From NCBI RefSeq assembly GCF_000237325.1, contig NC_017542.1, positions 2,452,501-2,516,500 of the forward strand: DNA of 64,000 bases, given 5' to 3'. The position numbers and the translations under genes are program-made. Below are positions 41,309 to 50,287 of the stretch, in pieces; positions within the stretch are counted from its first letter, which is position 1; every line of letters starts with the position of its first letter. Below the pieces are notes generated by a model that saw nothing but the letters and a program-made list of their open reading frames with translations, searched no databases and had not been told where the DNA came from. Source of the DNA: Paenibacillus polymyxa M1. Lineage in GTDB: Bacteria; Bacillota; Bacilli; Paenibacillales; Paenibacillaceae.

Positions 41309-42415
41309 CTAACGGGCGCGATAGAGCGGAAAACGGGTTTCAAAATCCGTTTGTCTGCGACTGCTCCTAACCGAAATGCGGCCATTGTGCAGCTCAGTAA
41401 TGCTTTTGGTAATGGCAAGACCCAGCCCGGTGCCTCCGGTTTCCTTGGAGCGTGATTTGTCCACTCGATAAAACCGTTCAAACAGATGCGGGACATCTTC
41501 CTGTGGAATCGGGGCACCGTAGTTGGTGCAGATCACTATCGCTTCATCGCCTTCACGTCCGATGGTGATATCGAAACGTTTGCCATCCTTTCCATATCGA
41601 ATCGCGTTGGAAAATAAATTTTCATACAGGCGTACCAGCTCGTCCGTGTCGGCCAATATCCGCACAGGCTCAACGATTCGGACACGATAAGACATGTCCG
41701 CCTGTTCCAGTGAGGGTACAAATTCCTCAGCAAGTTGAGTGAGCAATTTGCCGAGGTCTACAGGCTTCAGCTCCAGAGGCAGGCTACCACCGCTCACACG
41801 CGTGTACTCAAACAATTCGTCGATCAGCTTTTTCAGCGTCAGCGATTTTTCATAAGCAATGTTTACATAGTAGCGCAGCTCCATTTCGTCCCGGTAGCGG
41901 TCGGTTTCAATATACTCCAAAAAGCCAATCACAGATGTTAGCGGGGTGCGAAGATCGTGGGATACGCCAGTGATCAGGTCGTTTTTGGCCTTGGCGGAAG
42001 CCCGTTCTTCTTCTAGTGAGAGACGGAGCTTGTCTGCCATGGTATTCATATTTTTCGCCAAGGTTGCCAGCTCATCCGCTGAAGATACCGGAATCGAATA
42101 GGATAGATTTCCGTCCGCGAATTTCTGCATCCCTTTCGTAATCTCGCGTAGATAGCCAATCGTATTTTTGGTAAAAAGGAAAAAGAAATAAATATATAAA
42201 GGCAGCCCGCTCACCAGCATGATCAGTGAGGAACCAATATGATTTACGGTCCAGCGGATCAGCCGGGTGCCGAAAAATGAACGGGAGGGATTCAGCCATA
42301 ACAGCAAAGACGCTCCATAATAAAACACCATTAAAATCAGTCCAGTTAAAGTGAAGGCAGCAAGGCTAAGAGCTGCCAGCTTCCATCCCAGCGTATCATA
42401 TCGTTTTGCCTTCAA
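41309..42415 (-). CDS. sensor histidine kinase
   Basis: 368 residues. Two transmembrane helices (about 13-40 and 62-82) enclose a short outer loop of about 20 residues. A HAMP domain follows (about 85-137), then HisKA with phospho-acceptor His153 (GVSHDLRTPL) and HATPase_c with N, G1 (TGGTGLGLAI) boxes. A short sensing loop of this kind usually detects membrane or envelope stress, as in VanS/BceS-like kinases, but the signal is unknown. It lies 15 bases downstream of its response regulator gene in one leftward operon. Confidence 0.88.
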   Translation of the reverse strand: MKAKRYDTLGWKLAALSLAAFTLTGLILMVFYYGASLLLWLNPSRSFFGTRLIRWTVNHIGSSLIMLVSGLPLYIYFFFLFTKNTIGYLREITKGMQKFADGNLSYSIPVSSADELATLAKNMNTMADKLRLSLEEERASAKAKNDLITGVSHDLRTPLTSVIGFLEYIETDRYRDEMELRYYVNIAYEKSLTLKKLIDELFEYTRVSGGSLPLELKPVDLGKLLTQLAEEFVPSLEQADMSYRVRIVEPVRILADTDELVRLYENLFSNAIRYGKDGKRFDITIGREGDEAIVICTNYGAPIPQEDVPHLFERFYRVDKSRSKETGGTGLGLAITKSITELHNGRISVRSSRRQTDFETRFPLYRAR

Positions 42416-42430
42416 GACGCAAGTCCTCCA

Positions 42431-43132
42431 TTAATCGAATTTTTCCATTTTATAGCCGATGCCCCACACTGTTTTCAGGTATTTGGGCTTTCTCGGATCA
42501 GTCTCAATTTTCTCGCGAATTTTACGCACATGAACCATTAGCGTGTTGTTGGATTCCAGATATTGCTCCTTCCAGACCTTCTCGTAAATCTGCTCCATGC
42601 TCAGCACTTGCCCCCGGTGTCGAGCCAAAAGCTCAACAATGGCGAATTCACGCGGAGTCAGCTTTACGGATTCTCCAGCGAGAGTGACTTCATGCGTAAC
42701 AGTGTTAATGGAGAGTTCATCCAGTACCATTTCATGCTCCAATACAGAAGAGGAATGGGTATACTTCCGTACTCTACGTAGCTGGGATTTGATGCGTGCC
42801 ACTAGCTCCAGCGGGCTGAACGGCTTGGTGACATAATCATCGGCCCCAACGCTAAGCCCTGTAATTTTGTCCATATCTTGTCCCTTCGCAGACAACATAA
42901 TGATCGGAAAATGTTCGGTTTCCCTGATTTTCATGCAGGCTTCAATCCCGTCCATGTTGGGCATCATCACATCCAGCACCATCACATCTATCTGTTCCCG
43001 ATTAACCTGCTCCAGCGCTTCCAGTCCGTCCCGTGCCATGAGCAAGCGATATCCTTCATTTTCTAAATATATTTGCATGAGCTTAATTATTTCAGGTTCA
43101 TCGTCTACTAATAAAATGGTTCCGTTATGCAT
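42431..43132 (-). CDS. OmpR/PhoB-family response regulator
   Basis: 233 residues. The receiver domain has Asp10/Asp11, phospho-acceptor Asp54 (VLDVMMPNMDG) and the KPFSPLEL lysine. A winged-helix domain follows with LTPREFAIVELLARHRGQVL and the recognition segment MVHVRKIREKIE. The start at 43132 is the usual family start; an earlier in-frame ATG at 43216 would add 28 atypical residues. It partners the kinase at 41309. Its targets are unknown, but direct-repeat sites at 47420 and 18501 fit this regulator class. Confidence 0.9.
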   Translation of the reverse strand: MHNGTILLVDDEPEIIKLMQIYLENEGYRLLMARDGLEALEQVNREQIDVMVLDVMMPNMDGIEACMKIRETEHFPIIMLSAKGQDMDKITGLSVGADDYVTKPFSPLELVARIKSQLRRVRKYTHSSSVLEHEMVLDELSINTVTHEVTLAGESVKLTPREFAIVELLARHRGQVLSMEQIYEKVWKEQYLESNNTLMVHVRKIREKIETDPRKPKYLKTVWGIGYKMEKFD

Positions 43133-43243
43133 GGCCCGCGCACCCTTTCTGTTCTTTCCAGCAGTATACAATATGGGCGTATTATATACCTTTTTGGCGG
43201 TGGAGGCTATGGACACTCTTCTCAGGTCGTTTGTCGGGTATCA

Positions 43244-44443
43244 TCAGCCTTTGAATAGTAACGTTTCGGGCGAAGACATACGCTCTTCTTGCTTGAAGTT
43301 CCTTTTTCCTGTACCCGGTAGCTGACCGAACAAAATCCACGCACATGGCAGGAAGCGGGCGATGAACGACACGACGAGCCAAGAGCAAAGAAGTGCACAG
43401 AAAAAACCTCCAGCGTACCACACATGAATAAGCTGCGGCGAACCGATGTGTGGTGAAAACTGCCGATACAGGAGCAGGAAAAACGGATGGATGAGATACA
43501 CCCCAAAGGACAGGGTACCCAGACGTTCCAGCTTGCGAATGACAATGGAATGTTGTCTCCTATACATGAGAAAGGAAATCTGTAACAAAACCAGCGTACT
43601 AGACAGGCTGTACATATTATACATAAGTTCAAAAACCAGCGAATTGTATGAAGTTCCGTACATTCTATTTTCATACCACATATAGACATGAATGATGGCT
43701 GAAATCAGCCATAAAGCCCAAATTGCAATCCAGGTCAGCACGCTGACAAAGCTTCGTTCCCCTTTACGCATCAGAAACCAAGTTCGGAGCTGGGGATAAT
43801 AGTAACCGAGAGCAGCGCCCATCATGTAACAGGCCACATAGGACAGCGCCCAGCTGCCTTTATTTTGAACCTGAAAGAGAAATTTATTGCTAATTATAAA
43901 TGCCCACTGTACCAGCAGCCCAATGACAATAGACCATTGCGGAAATTGCCGATAATGCTGAAACAGCCACAGTACGCATGGAAATGCAAGATAGAATTGC
44001 ATCATGATAAAACTATAATATAAATGGGTGTAGGCTTTGCCTGTGACCAGCTTCAGAGCAAAACTTTCCGCTAGTGTAGTTATACTCCATGGTTCGTTAC
44101 TGCCAGCCATAAGGGACAGGATGAAATAAAAGAGAGAGAACATGACATAAGGTACGAGAATATACAACAATCTCTGCTTATAAAAGCGGCTCAAAAGCTG
44201 TCGTCCCATTGGACGATCCTTATAGTTGTAGAACAGTACCATGCTGCTAAGCGCGATAAATACAGGGGTACCATACTTCATCAACACATTGAGCGCATTA
44301 TATACAACATAAAGGCTGGAATGTGTAAGTTGAACCGTTGCATAAGAAGTGGCATGTACCATTAAGACGGCTAAAATCGCCATGGCTCTGACCAACTGTA
44401 ATTCGGGAATTTTCTCTTTGGTCGTAGGCTTCATAAGCTTCAT
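43244..44443 (-). CDS. membrane acyltransferase (acyltransferase 3 family)
   Basis: 399 residues with about ten transmembrane helices. The family's catalytic-region motif is seen near the N-terminus (LQLVRAMAILAVLMVHATS, with the conserved Arg and His) and a second conserved segment near FGVYLIHPFFLLLY. Such enzymes O-acylate cell-surface sugars or peptidoglycan. It lies upstream of the two-component genes on the same strand but with a 111-base gap, so co-regulation is uncertain. AAGGAAATG-type spacing before the ATG supports the start. Confidence 0.85.
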   Translation of the reverse strand: MKLMKPTTKEKIPELQLVRAMAILAVLMVHATSYATVQLTHSSLYVVYNALNVLMKYGTPVFIALSSMVLFYNYKDRPMGRQLLSRFYKQRLLYILVPYVMFSLFYFILSLMAGSNEPWSITTLAESFALKLVTGKAYTHLYYSFIMMQFYLAFPCVLWLFQHYRQFPQWSIVIGLLVQWAFIISNKFLFQVQNKGSWALSYVACYMMGAALGYYYPQLRTWFLMRKGERSFVSVLTWIAIWALWLISAIIHVYMWYENRMYGTSYNSLVFELMYNMYSLSSTLVLLQISFLMYRRQHSIVIRKLERLGTLSFGVYLIHPFFLLLYRQFSPHIGSPQLIHVWYAGGFFCALLCSWLVVSFIARFLPCAWILFGQLPGTGKRNFKQEERMSSPETLLFKG

Positions 44444-44567
44444 TTCCTTTCAGTAGTGAACAGTATCTTGTTGAACTCTTTCTATTAAAAGATAAAGTTC
44501 TTAACAATCTGAAAGGGAGTGGCTTAAGAATCGCTTATGAACTTCTTAACTTTTGTTAAGAATTAAG

Positions 44568-44614
44568 AAAAAGAACTTCCATAGGCTCAAAATGAGCAGC
44601 ATGGAAGTTCTTTT
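44568..44614. terminator. terminator of the CHRD gene (both orientations possible)
   Basis: Arms AAGAACTTCCAT and ATGGAAGTTCTT flank an inner stem (GCTC/GAGC). On the minus strand it is followed by a T run, 19 bases after the CHRD stop codon. Confidence 0.75.
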
Positions 44615-44632
44615 AGTACTCATGTCCATTCG

Positions 44633-45058
44633 TTATTTGCAACGTTTGATAGGTGCGCGTCTGATTTGTCCACGAATGGCACCGTTCGGATGACGGATCG
44701 TGTGGACATTGACGTAGGCGTTGCCCTCTCTGATTTGGCATACCAAATCATTAATGGTTCTGCCTCTGAGCGGACCAGTAAGATCAAATGCACGCAGCAC
44801 GCCGGTAACGACGCCTCTTCTTACGGTAATCCCAAACTTCGAAGGGCCAAACAGGGTAGCGACAACAGGTCCGTTTTGACCTCTTCGTCCCAGATGAATG
44901 TGCGCTTCCGTTACTCGTGAAATATTGCGGACCGTCAGTTCAAAGCTTAATTGCTGGCTCGCTGGACGGTAACGAAATTCCGCAGTTCCTGTCGCATTTG
45001 TTCTGACAGGAGGCACTTCATTAGCCCCCCTCAACGTGGCTCTAAACTTATTAGACAT
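44633..45058 (-). CDS. CHRD-domain protein
   Basis: 141 residues forming essentially one CHRD (chordin) domain, with the opening FRATLRGANEVPPV and the conserved EAHIHLG, GVVTG and NVHTIRHPNGAIRGQI segments. No signal peptide is obvious. The ATG at 45058 follows GGAGGGA; an upstream ATG at 45133 is unlikely. The tail is basic (RRAPIKRCK). CHRD domains are found in diverse bacterial proteins without a known common function; some relatives bind metal ions. It is transcribed divergently from the acetylesterase gene. Confidence 0.8.
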   Translation of the reverse strand: MSNKFRATLRGANEVPPVRTNATGTAEFRYRPASQQLSFELTVRNISRVTEAHIHLGRRGQNGPVVATLFGPSKFGITVRRGVVTGVLRAFDLTGPLRGRTINDLVCQIREGNAYVNVHTIRHPNGAIRGQIRRAPIKRCK

Positions 45059-45326
45059 TACGTCCCTCCTTTCCCAGTGTTGGTTTAGTGTATTCACAGA
45101 ACCAGAGAAAGGGCTGTACATTTGCCTATTCATCAGAAGTTGTGTGTTTACGGGTTCTGCTTAAAGGGAACTATATCTCTTCAAATTCCACTTGATTTAG
45201 TTGGGCTACAATTACTATTGTAAGAGGTACGCAGATAACGGATCCTGTTGTTTATTCGGCTACGTCAACTTGTTATTTGCATAAGAATTACATAGGTACA
45301 ACCGTGCAACCATTGGTAGAATTTTA
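45059..45326. other. intergenic region between CHRD and acetylesterase genes
   Basis: This divergent promoter region has no open gene. The leftward ribosome site lies at its left edge and the cre-like site at its right. I see no other clear signal. Confidence 0.4.
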
Positions 45327-45340
45327 TGTATGCGCTTACA
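45327..45340. promoter_or_regulatory. cre-like catabolite repression site
   Basis: TGTATGCGCTTACA matches the CcpA cre consensus (TGWAANCGNTNWCA) with one mismatch. It lies 51 bases before the acetylesterase start codon, a position expected to repress a plant-polymer hydrolase gene when glucose is present. Confidence 0.6.
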
Positions 45341-45390
45341 TCGAATATTCTTTGCTTCTTACAATTAAAAATCTGGAGGAGGAATGAAGA

Positions 45391-46551
45391 ATGAAGTGGA
45401 AAAAAGGATTGACTGGTATGCTTTTAGCAGCTTTTTTATGTGGTGCGCCAGGGGTGGGTATAGCTACTCCGGCACATGCATCCAATGGCGAGTACAAGTT
45501 TGATTTTGGTGGAGGTACGGTCGAAACGGGTTATACCGGAGTGAGCGCTTCGCTGTCCTATGACTCAGCACGTGGCTATGGCTTTCGTACCCCTGAGAAT
45601 ATGCGTAATGTCAGTGCATCGGGGACTGGGGTGGCAAGTGATGCGGTACAATTCCTGACTACAGGTACGAAAAGCGAGAATACTTTTGACGTCGATCTTC
45701 CTCCAGGTTTGTATGAGGTGTCGGTTACTTTAGGAAATACTTCCCGTTCGAGTGTTGCGGCCGAAGGGGTGTATCAGATCATAAATATGACAGGGAATGG
45801 GGCCAAGGATCGCTTTCAAATTCCAGTGACAGACGGACAGTTAAATCTACTGATTACTGAAGGCAAAGAGGGCGCGGTCTTCACACTTAGTGCACTGGAA
45901 ATCAGGCAATTGTCTAGCAATCCAGCTACGAATCGCACGATTTATATCGGCGGGGATTCTACGGTATGTAACTATTATCCGCTAGATAGCAGCGTGCAGG
46001 CAGGATGGGGTCAACTGCTGCCAGAGTTTGTAAACACGAATACTTTTCAAATCCGCAATATGGCGTCAGGGGGCCAAATTGCTAGAGGATTCCATCAGGA
46101 CGGTCAGTTGGAGGCTATCGTTCAATATATCAAGCCAGGGGATTATTTTATTCTCCAATTAGGCATTAATGACACCAATCCAAAGCATAACGAAAGCGAA
46201 GCGGAGTTTAAGGATTGGATGCGAGATATGATCCGGCAGGTGAAGGCTAAGGGGGCGACGGTAATTCTGTCAACACCGCAAGGACGAGCCACTGACTTTA
46301 ATGCTAACAATGTACACAACGCAGAAAACAGATGGTATAGAAGCGCTATTTTGGCGCTGGCTCAAGAGGAACAAACGCCTTTAGTCGATCTGAATGTGCT
46401 CAGTTCAGCTTATTTCACTTCTATTGGCAAAGAAGCTACGCTGGCTTTGTATATGAACGGTGATACACTACATCCAAACTTTGCAGGAGCAAGGCAACTG
46501 GCGCGATTAGTAGCACACGATTTAAAAAGACAGGGTCTGAGTGGATTCTAA
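45391..46551 (+). CDS. rhgT: secreted rhamnogalacturonan acetylesterase (SGNH hydrolase)
   Basis: 386 residues. A Sec signal peptide ends near residue 30 (AHA-SN). An N-terminal beta-sandwich domain (about 32-175) of the kind found before RhgT-type esterases follows. The SGNH core has Ser190 (GGDST), a Gly in MASGG near 226, Asn259 (LGINDT) and the Asp357/His360 pair (DTLHPN). The enzyme removes acetyl groups from plant rhamnogalacturonan, so it links to the rhamnose catabolic cluster at 32.3-38.1 kb. GGAGGAGG precedes the ATG. A cre-like site lies upstream. Confidence 0.9.
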   Translation: MKWKKGLTGMLLAAFLCGAPGVGIATPAHASNGEYKFDFGGGTVETGYTGVSASLSYDSARGYGFRTPENMRNVSASGTGVASDAVQFLTTGTKSENTFDVDLPPGLYEVSVTLGNTSRSSVAAEGVYQIINMTGNGAKDRFQIPVTDGQLNLLITEGKEGAVFTLSALEIRQLSSNPATNRTIYIGGDSTVCNYYPLDSSVQAGWGQLLPEFVNTNTFQIRNMASGGQIARGFHQDGQLEAIVQYIKPGDYFILQLGINDTNPKHNESEAEFKDWMRDMIRQVKAKGATVILSTPQGRATDFNANNVHNAENRWYRSAILALAQEEQTPLVDLNVLSSAYFTSIGKEATLALYMNGDTLHPNFAGARQLARLVAHDLKRQGLSGF

Positions 46552-46568
46552 ATTTCAATGCTGGTTTT

Positions 46569-46605
46569 ACCTCTGTTTCTTACATTTGTAGGAACAGGGG
46601 TTTTT
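46569..46605 (+). terminator. terminator after the acetylesterase gene
   Basis: Arms ACCTCTGTTTCTTAC and GTAGGAACAGGGGT are followed by a T run, 18 bases after the stop codon. Confidence 0.8.
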
Positions 46606-46667
46606 GGCTTATGTTCAGGGTGCTATAATAATGGAAAAAAGCAATAGTAATGCGGAGGAATTAGAAC

Positions 46668-46991
46668 ATGCAGCCTTTCACTGCCCGTGTGCTTCAGATT
46701 ATATTGCTGATCCCTGAGGGAAAAGTAATGACTTACGGTCAAATTGCGGCAGAGGCCGGAAGCCCAAGAGGTGCTAGACAGGTGGTGCGAATTTTGCATA
46801 CACTGAGCCAAAAACATCGACTTCCATGGCATAGAGTAGTCAACCGCTTGGGAGAGATTGCTTTGCAGGAGGATGAATCCGCCTCCCTGCAGCGCCTGTA
46901 CTTGGAAGAGGAGGGCATACAGTTTAATGCAAACGGACGTATCCCGCTGGATCAATATCTTTATCATCCGCAGACGGAGACGGAAGAATAG
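46668..46991 (+). CDS. alkyltransferase-like (ATL) DNA-binding protein
   Basis: 107 residues related to the DNA-binding domain of O6-alkylguanine-DNA alkyltransferase. The active-site motif PCHR is replaced by PWHRV (Trp54), so the protein cannot take up the alkyl group. ATL proteins bind O6-alkylguanine and hand the lesion to nucleotide excision repair. The recognition helix segment RGARQVVRILH is conserved. GGAGG precedes the ATG. It is flanked by terminators on both sides, so it is a single-gene unit. Confidence 0.87.
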   Translation: MQPFTARVLQIILLIPEGKVMTYGQIAAEAGSPRGARQVVRILHTLSQKHRLPWHRVVNRLGEIALQEDESASLQRLYLEEEGIQFNANGRIPLDQYLYHPQTETEE

Positions 46992-47019
46992 GCGAGGAAC
47001 ACTAGTCTAAATCCTCGCC

Positions 47020-47068
47020 AAAAAGAGACGGGACAAATCATAGTTTTGATTTGTCCCGTCTCTTTTTT
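47020..47068. terminator. strong terminator after the ATL gene
   Basis: Perfect arms of about 20 bases, beginning AAAAGAGACGGG and ending CCCGTCTCTTTT, enclose a 6-base loop and are followed by T. Because A and T runs lie on both sides it may work in both directions. Confidence 0.92.
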
Positions 47069-47135
47069 AAACTGGCGTATCATGTAGATTAATGAAGAAT
47101 GGCGTTCATATATAGCACTAGATTTCCCAGTAAGC

Positions 47136-47324
47136 TTATCCAATCAGATGCTGCTGGTCACGCTGGGCAAGGTGAAAAGAAATACTGTTCATCAGCGGTA
47201 TATCATTATTTTTTCGGGCTTCCCGAATGAGTTGTTTCTTTTTTTGTTCTGATTCGCGTAGAAAGCGAGTCATCCACAAATCAGACGGTTCGTTAGTAGT
47301 TGTCATGCGAGATTCTTTTATCAT
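47136..47324 (-). CDS. small charged protein of unknown function
   Basis: 62 residues, rich in Lys, Arg and Glu and predicted mostly helical. A strong AGGAGGG site precedes the ATG at good spacing. No membrane segment or signal peptide is seen. I do not recognise a family. It stands alone, and its terminator may be the hairpin at 47020-47068. Confidence 0.55.
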   Translation of the reverse strand: MIKESRMTTTNEPSDLWMTRFLRESEQKKKQLIREARKNNDIPLMNSISFHLAQRDQQHLIG

Positions 47325-47643
47325 CTATTAACCCTCCTAGTGAGCGGCTGTTATTCTTTCTCTATTATATGTTCCAAACCTTAATAGATGCTGTTGGTTT
47401 CCTTAAAATTAGCTGAAATTTAGGTAAAGTTCAGGTAAAAACAGCTTAAATCTATGTCTGGTGGGACGTAAAGTAGTTTACAACGAGTAGTCTGGCAGTA
47501 AAGGTTACAAAAATGTATTGTTTTGACACCTTGTACCAACATAAACCTGAAAGTACAATTAGAATGCAAGGAATTCGTGGAAATTTATGTCGAAAAGAAT
47601 GGAAAAGATTCGAAAGATGCACCGAAAGGGGAGAGATTCATTT
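47325..47643. promoter_or_regulatory. regulatory region upstream of the TolC-like efflux operon
   Basis: AGGTAAA occurs at 47422-47428 and 47433-47439, an 11-base period typical of OmpR/PhoP-class binding sites. A promoter TTGTAC (47531) with TACAAT (47554) and a 17-base spacer follows. Nothing else in this stretch can be supported. Confidence 0.45.
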
Positions 47644-48807
47644 ATGAAGCAAAAAGCGGCTGCCGTGCTGCTTGTATTGTCCTTTTCTACAGGCTTGGTT
47701 ACCACTGCACAGGCTGACAGTTCATCAGGAAGCATTTCAGCAAATGTGTCAGTTAATTCATCTGCTGCGGCTACGGCGAAGACATCATCCGTAACGGGAC
47801 AGGCTCTACCTCCATTAACGCTCAAGCAAGCAGTGGAATGGGCACAGACGAACAGCTACAATACGCGTACCGCAGAGCGGGATGTAGAGCGTCGCAGACT
47901 TGAACTGAAAAATGCAGAAAAGGAGCTGGGCAATTCACCTATCGATTATATAGACAATGAGTATGTGGATAATGAAACGTCCTGGAGGAATTACAGTTCT
48001 TCGACACTATCCTATCTAGCTAGCAAAAAGCAGGCGCAATATGCCAAAGACCAGATTTATTTTAATGTAATGAAAAGCTACCAAAGTGTGTTTGTAGCAG
48101 AGAATCAGGTGAAAAATGATCTGGAGGCGCTTGAAATCGCCCAAGCGGAGGAAAAGATTGCACTTGCCAAATTTGCGCGCGGCAAGCTGTCTGAATATGC
48201 GAAAAATGAGAGTACACAAGCCAGATCCCAGGCGCAGCAAGCGGTCGAGCAGGGAAAAATTGCGTTGCAAAAATCCAGAGATGCACTCAACTTCCTCATG
48301 GGACAGCCTAACGGGACAGCCTATGAAATGGTGGATCGACCTGTGTACAAAGAACCGAAGAAGCTGGATATCGAATTACATATACAACAGCTGACAGACA
48401 TGAATCCAAATTTGTGGAAGCTGGAGGATAGTATCAAAACTTCGGAACTTAATGTAAGATATTTTGATTTTAACAACGGCGCCGGTGCTTACGATCTAGC
48501 TAAAATGGATGTCGATACAGCTAAAGAGGAGCTTGCCAAAGGTCAAAAGGATTTTGCCGAATCACTCCGTAATTTGTATGCCACGGTTAAGGAAAACCAA
48601 AAGAAATACGTACAGTTGGAGGAAAGTTTGCGCACGGCAAAAGAAGCCTTGGAATTATCACGCAAAAAGTGGGCCAGAGGTCTGGTTATCGAGATGGAAT
48701 TGAAAAATAATCAGTTGAAAGTGAACCAGATTGAACGGCAAATGGAAGAGCTGGCGATCGAGTTGGATCAAAATGAGTATACGTTGAACAAGCCATGGAG
48801 CACATAG
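47644..48807 (+). CDS. TolC-family protein in a Gram-positive efflux operon
   Basis: 387 residues with a signal peptide (cleavage near residue 24, AQA-DS). The rest shows the repeated long coiled-coil helices of the outer-membrane efflux (TolC/OEP) family, with the typical LTLKQAVEWAQTNSYNTR opening and repeated Glu/Lys/Ala heptads. True TolC proteins form a barrel in an outer membrane. In a monoderm cell this protein presumably acts in the wall zone, possibly as an extended helical tube or a co-factor of the adaptor. The ATG at 47644 follows GGGGAGA. It is the first gene of an operon with MacA- and MacB-like genes. Confidence 0.82.
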   Translation: MKQKAAAVLLVLSFSTGLVTTAQADSSSGSISANVSVNSSAAATAKTSSVTGQALPPLTLKQAVEWAQTNSYNTRTAERDVERRRLELKNAEKELGNSPIDYIDNEYVDNETSWRNYSSSTLSYLASKKQAQYAKDQIYFNVMKSYQSVFVAENQVKNDLEALEIAQAEEKIALAKFARGKLSEYAKNESTQARSQAQQAVEQGKIALQKSRDALNFLMGQPNGTAYEMVDRPVYKEPKKLDIELHIQQLTDMNPNLWKLEDSIKTSELNVRYFDFNNGAGAYDLAKMDVDTAKEELAKGQKDFAESLRNLYATVKENQKKYVQLEESLRTAKEALELSRKKWARGLVIEMELKNNQLKVNQIERQMEELAIELDQNEYTLNKPWST

Positions 48808-48820
48808 GGAGGAAAAGGCG

Positions 48821-50281
48821 TTGGCAGAAACGGTTTTAAATGATGCTTTAATCAAGCTACGGAAAAAACGGAGAAAAAAGTGGATCTGGACTGCGATTGT
48901 TTTACTGGTTGTAGGCGGAGGCGGAGCAGCAGTATATCTGAATATGCCGAAAGAGCAGGCAGCACCTGTAGTTCAGGACGAGACGTTTAAAGTAGAGCGC
49001 GGCGATGTGAGCGAGAAGCTGGACACGTCCGGCACCGTGCAAGCATCCAAGGAAGTGAAACTGAACTTTACGAGTGCAGGCGATAACAAGCTGGCTGCGG
49101 TGAACGTGAAAGCCGGGGACAAGGTCAAAAAAGGGCAAGTGTTGGCGCTTCTGGACAGTTCAGAAATTAAAATGCAAATTCAAAGTGCGTCTGATTCTTT
49201 AGAGATATCCAAAGCCAAGTTGGCTGAATTGGAGAAGGGTCCGAAGGCGGAAGATATTGAAATTCAGAAAACAAATGTACTTCGGGCCAAAATGGCTGTC
49301 GATACAGCGCAAGAATCATTTGAGTTGGAAGAGGCCGAAAGTCAGAAGAAAGCTTCCCAAAAGCAATTGGAGCAAGCGCGGAAGGCATATGAAGACCAAA
49401 AGTTTTTACATGATGCCGGGGCTGTATCCAACAGTGAATTGGAGCAGGCAGAGCAAGCATTGGATAAAGCACAAACGGACTATGATAATCTAGATTTACA
49501 GTTCCGCAAGATTATATCGCAAAAACGTCGTACCATTTCAGAGGCTGAAATCGGCTACCGTGCCGCATTGGCTGAGCTTCGCAAGACTCAGGTTCCGGCT
49601 GATGCATCGAGTATTCAGTCCTCACGGATAGAGGTGCGAAGACTGGCGACTGAGCTAGAGCAGAAAAAAAATGAACTGAACAAGCTTCAGGTCACGGCAC
49701 CGTGGGACGGAGTGATCTTGAAGGTTAACGGGGATGTGGGAACCAGTCCGACGGCTCCATTTATTGTCATGAATAACTCGGATTCTAACGATCTTAAGGT
49801 AGTTGTGAAGGTAAGTCAGAACGACATTGTCAAGGTCAAAAAGGGGCTTTCGGCTGTGTTGACGACCAATGCATATCCGGGTGAATCGTTTCCAGGCAAG
49901 GTGCAATTTGTCTCACCGGAAGCCTCTACGGATGAAGGGATGACGACGTATCTGATGGAGCTGTCTGTTCATGACCCGAAAGGTAAGCTTAAAACAGGCA
50001 TGATTATGAATGTGGCCGTTATTTTGGGAGTCCACAAAAATGTACTGTTCGTTCCTGCGACTGCCCTGAGATCCGAAGGAGGACAGGATGGCGTGTATGT
50101 TTCCGCTAATAACGCTGCGAATCCGGGGGCACGCACATTCAAGCCCGTAGAACTCGGATTTTACACGCCAGACCGAGTAGAGCTTAAGTCCGGTGTTAAG
50201 GAGGGAGACACGATTATTGTGCCTGCCCCTGAACCTCCGCCAGATCCTTCCGCAATGGGCGGCATGCAGGGAGGCTTTTAA
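48821..50281 (+). CDS. MacA/HlyD-type efflux adaptor protein
   Basis: 486 residues. A single N-terminal transmembrane helix (about 22-40) anchors the protein. A lipoyl-like domain follows (about 60-120), then a long coiled-coil hairpin (about 120-270, with the LEKGPKAEDIEIQ turn region), a return lipoyl half, and beta-barrel and membrane-proximal domains. It links the MacB-like ABC transporter to the TolC-like protein. The start codon is TTG at 48821, after GGGAGGAAAAGG. The C-terminal tail is Pro/Gly/Met-rich (PEPPPDPSAMGGMQGG). Confidence 0.88.
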   Translation: MAETVLNDALIKLRKKRRKKWIWTAIVLLVVGGGGAAVYLNMPKEQAAPVVQDETFKVERGDVSEKLDTSGTVQASKEVKLNFTSAGDNKLAAVNVKAGDKVKKGQVLALLDSSEIKMQIQSASDSLEISKAKLAELEKGPKAEDIEIQKTNVLRAKMAVDTAQESFELEEAESQKKASQKQLEQARKAYEDQKFLHDAGAVSNSELEQAEQALDKAQTDYDNLDLQFRKIISQKRRTISEAEIGYRAALAELRKTQVPADASSIQSSRIEVRRLATELEQKKNELNKLQVTAPWDGVILKVNGDVGTSPTAPFIVMNNSDSNDLKVVVKVSQNDIVKVKKGLSAVLTTNAYPGESFPGKVQFVSPEASTDEGMTTYLMELSVHDPKGKLKTGMIMNVAVILGVHKNVLFVPATALRSEGGQDGVYVSANNAANPGARTFKPVELGFYTPDRVELKSGVKEGDTIIVPAPEPPPDPSAMGGMQGGF

Positions 50282-50287
50282 ACGGGC

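Noticed and set aside
41302..41316. GCCCGT-CTA-ACGGGC hairpin between lutC and the kinase gene
   Set aside because: It is a short hairpin overlapping the kinase stop codon with no T run, so a terminator role cannot be supported.
46668..46991. Active O6-methylguanine-DNA methyltransferase
   Set aside because: The acceptor cysteine is replaced by Trp (PWHRV), so it is an alkyltransferase-like protein instead.
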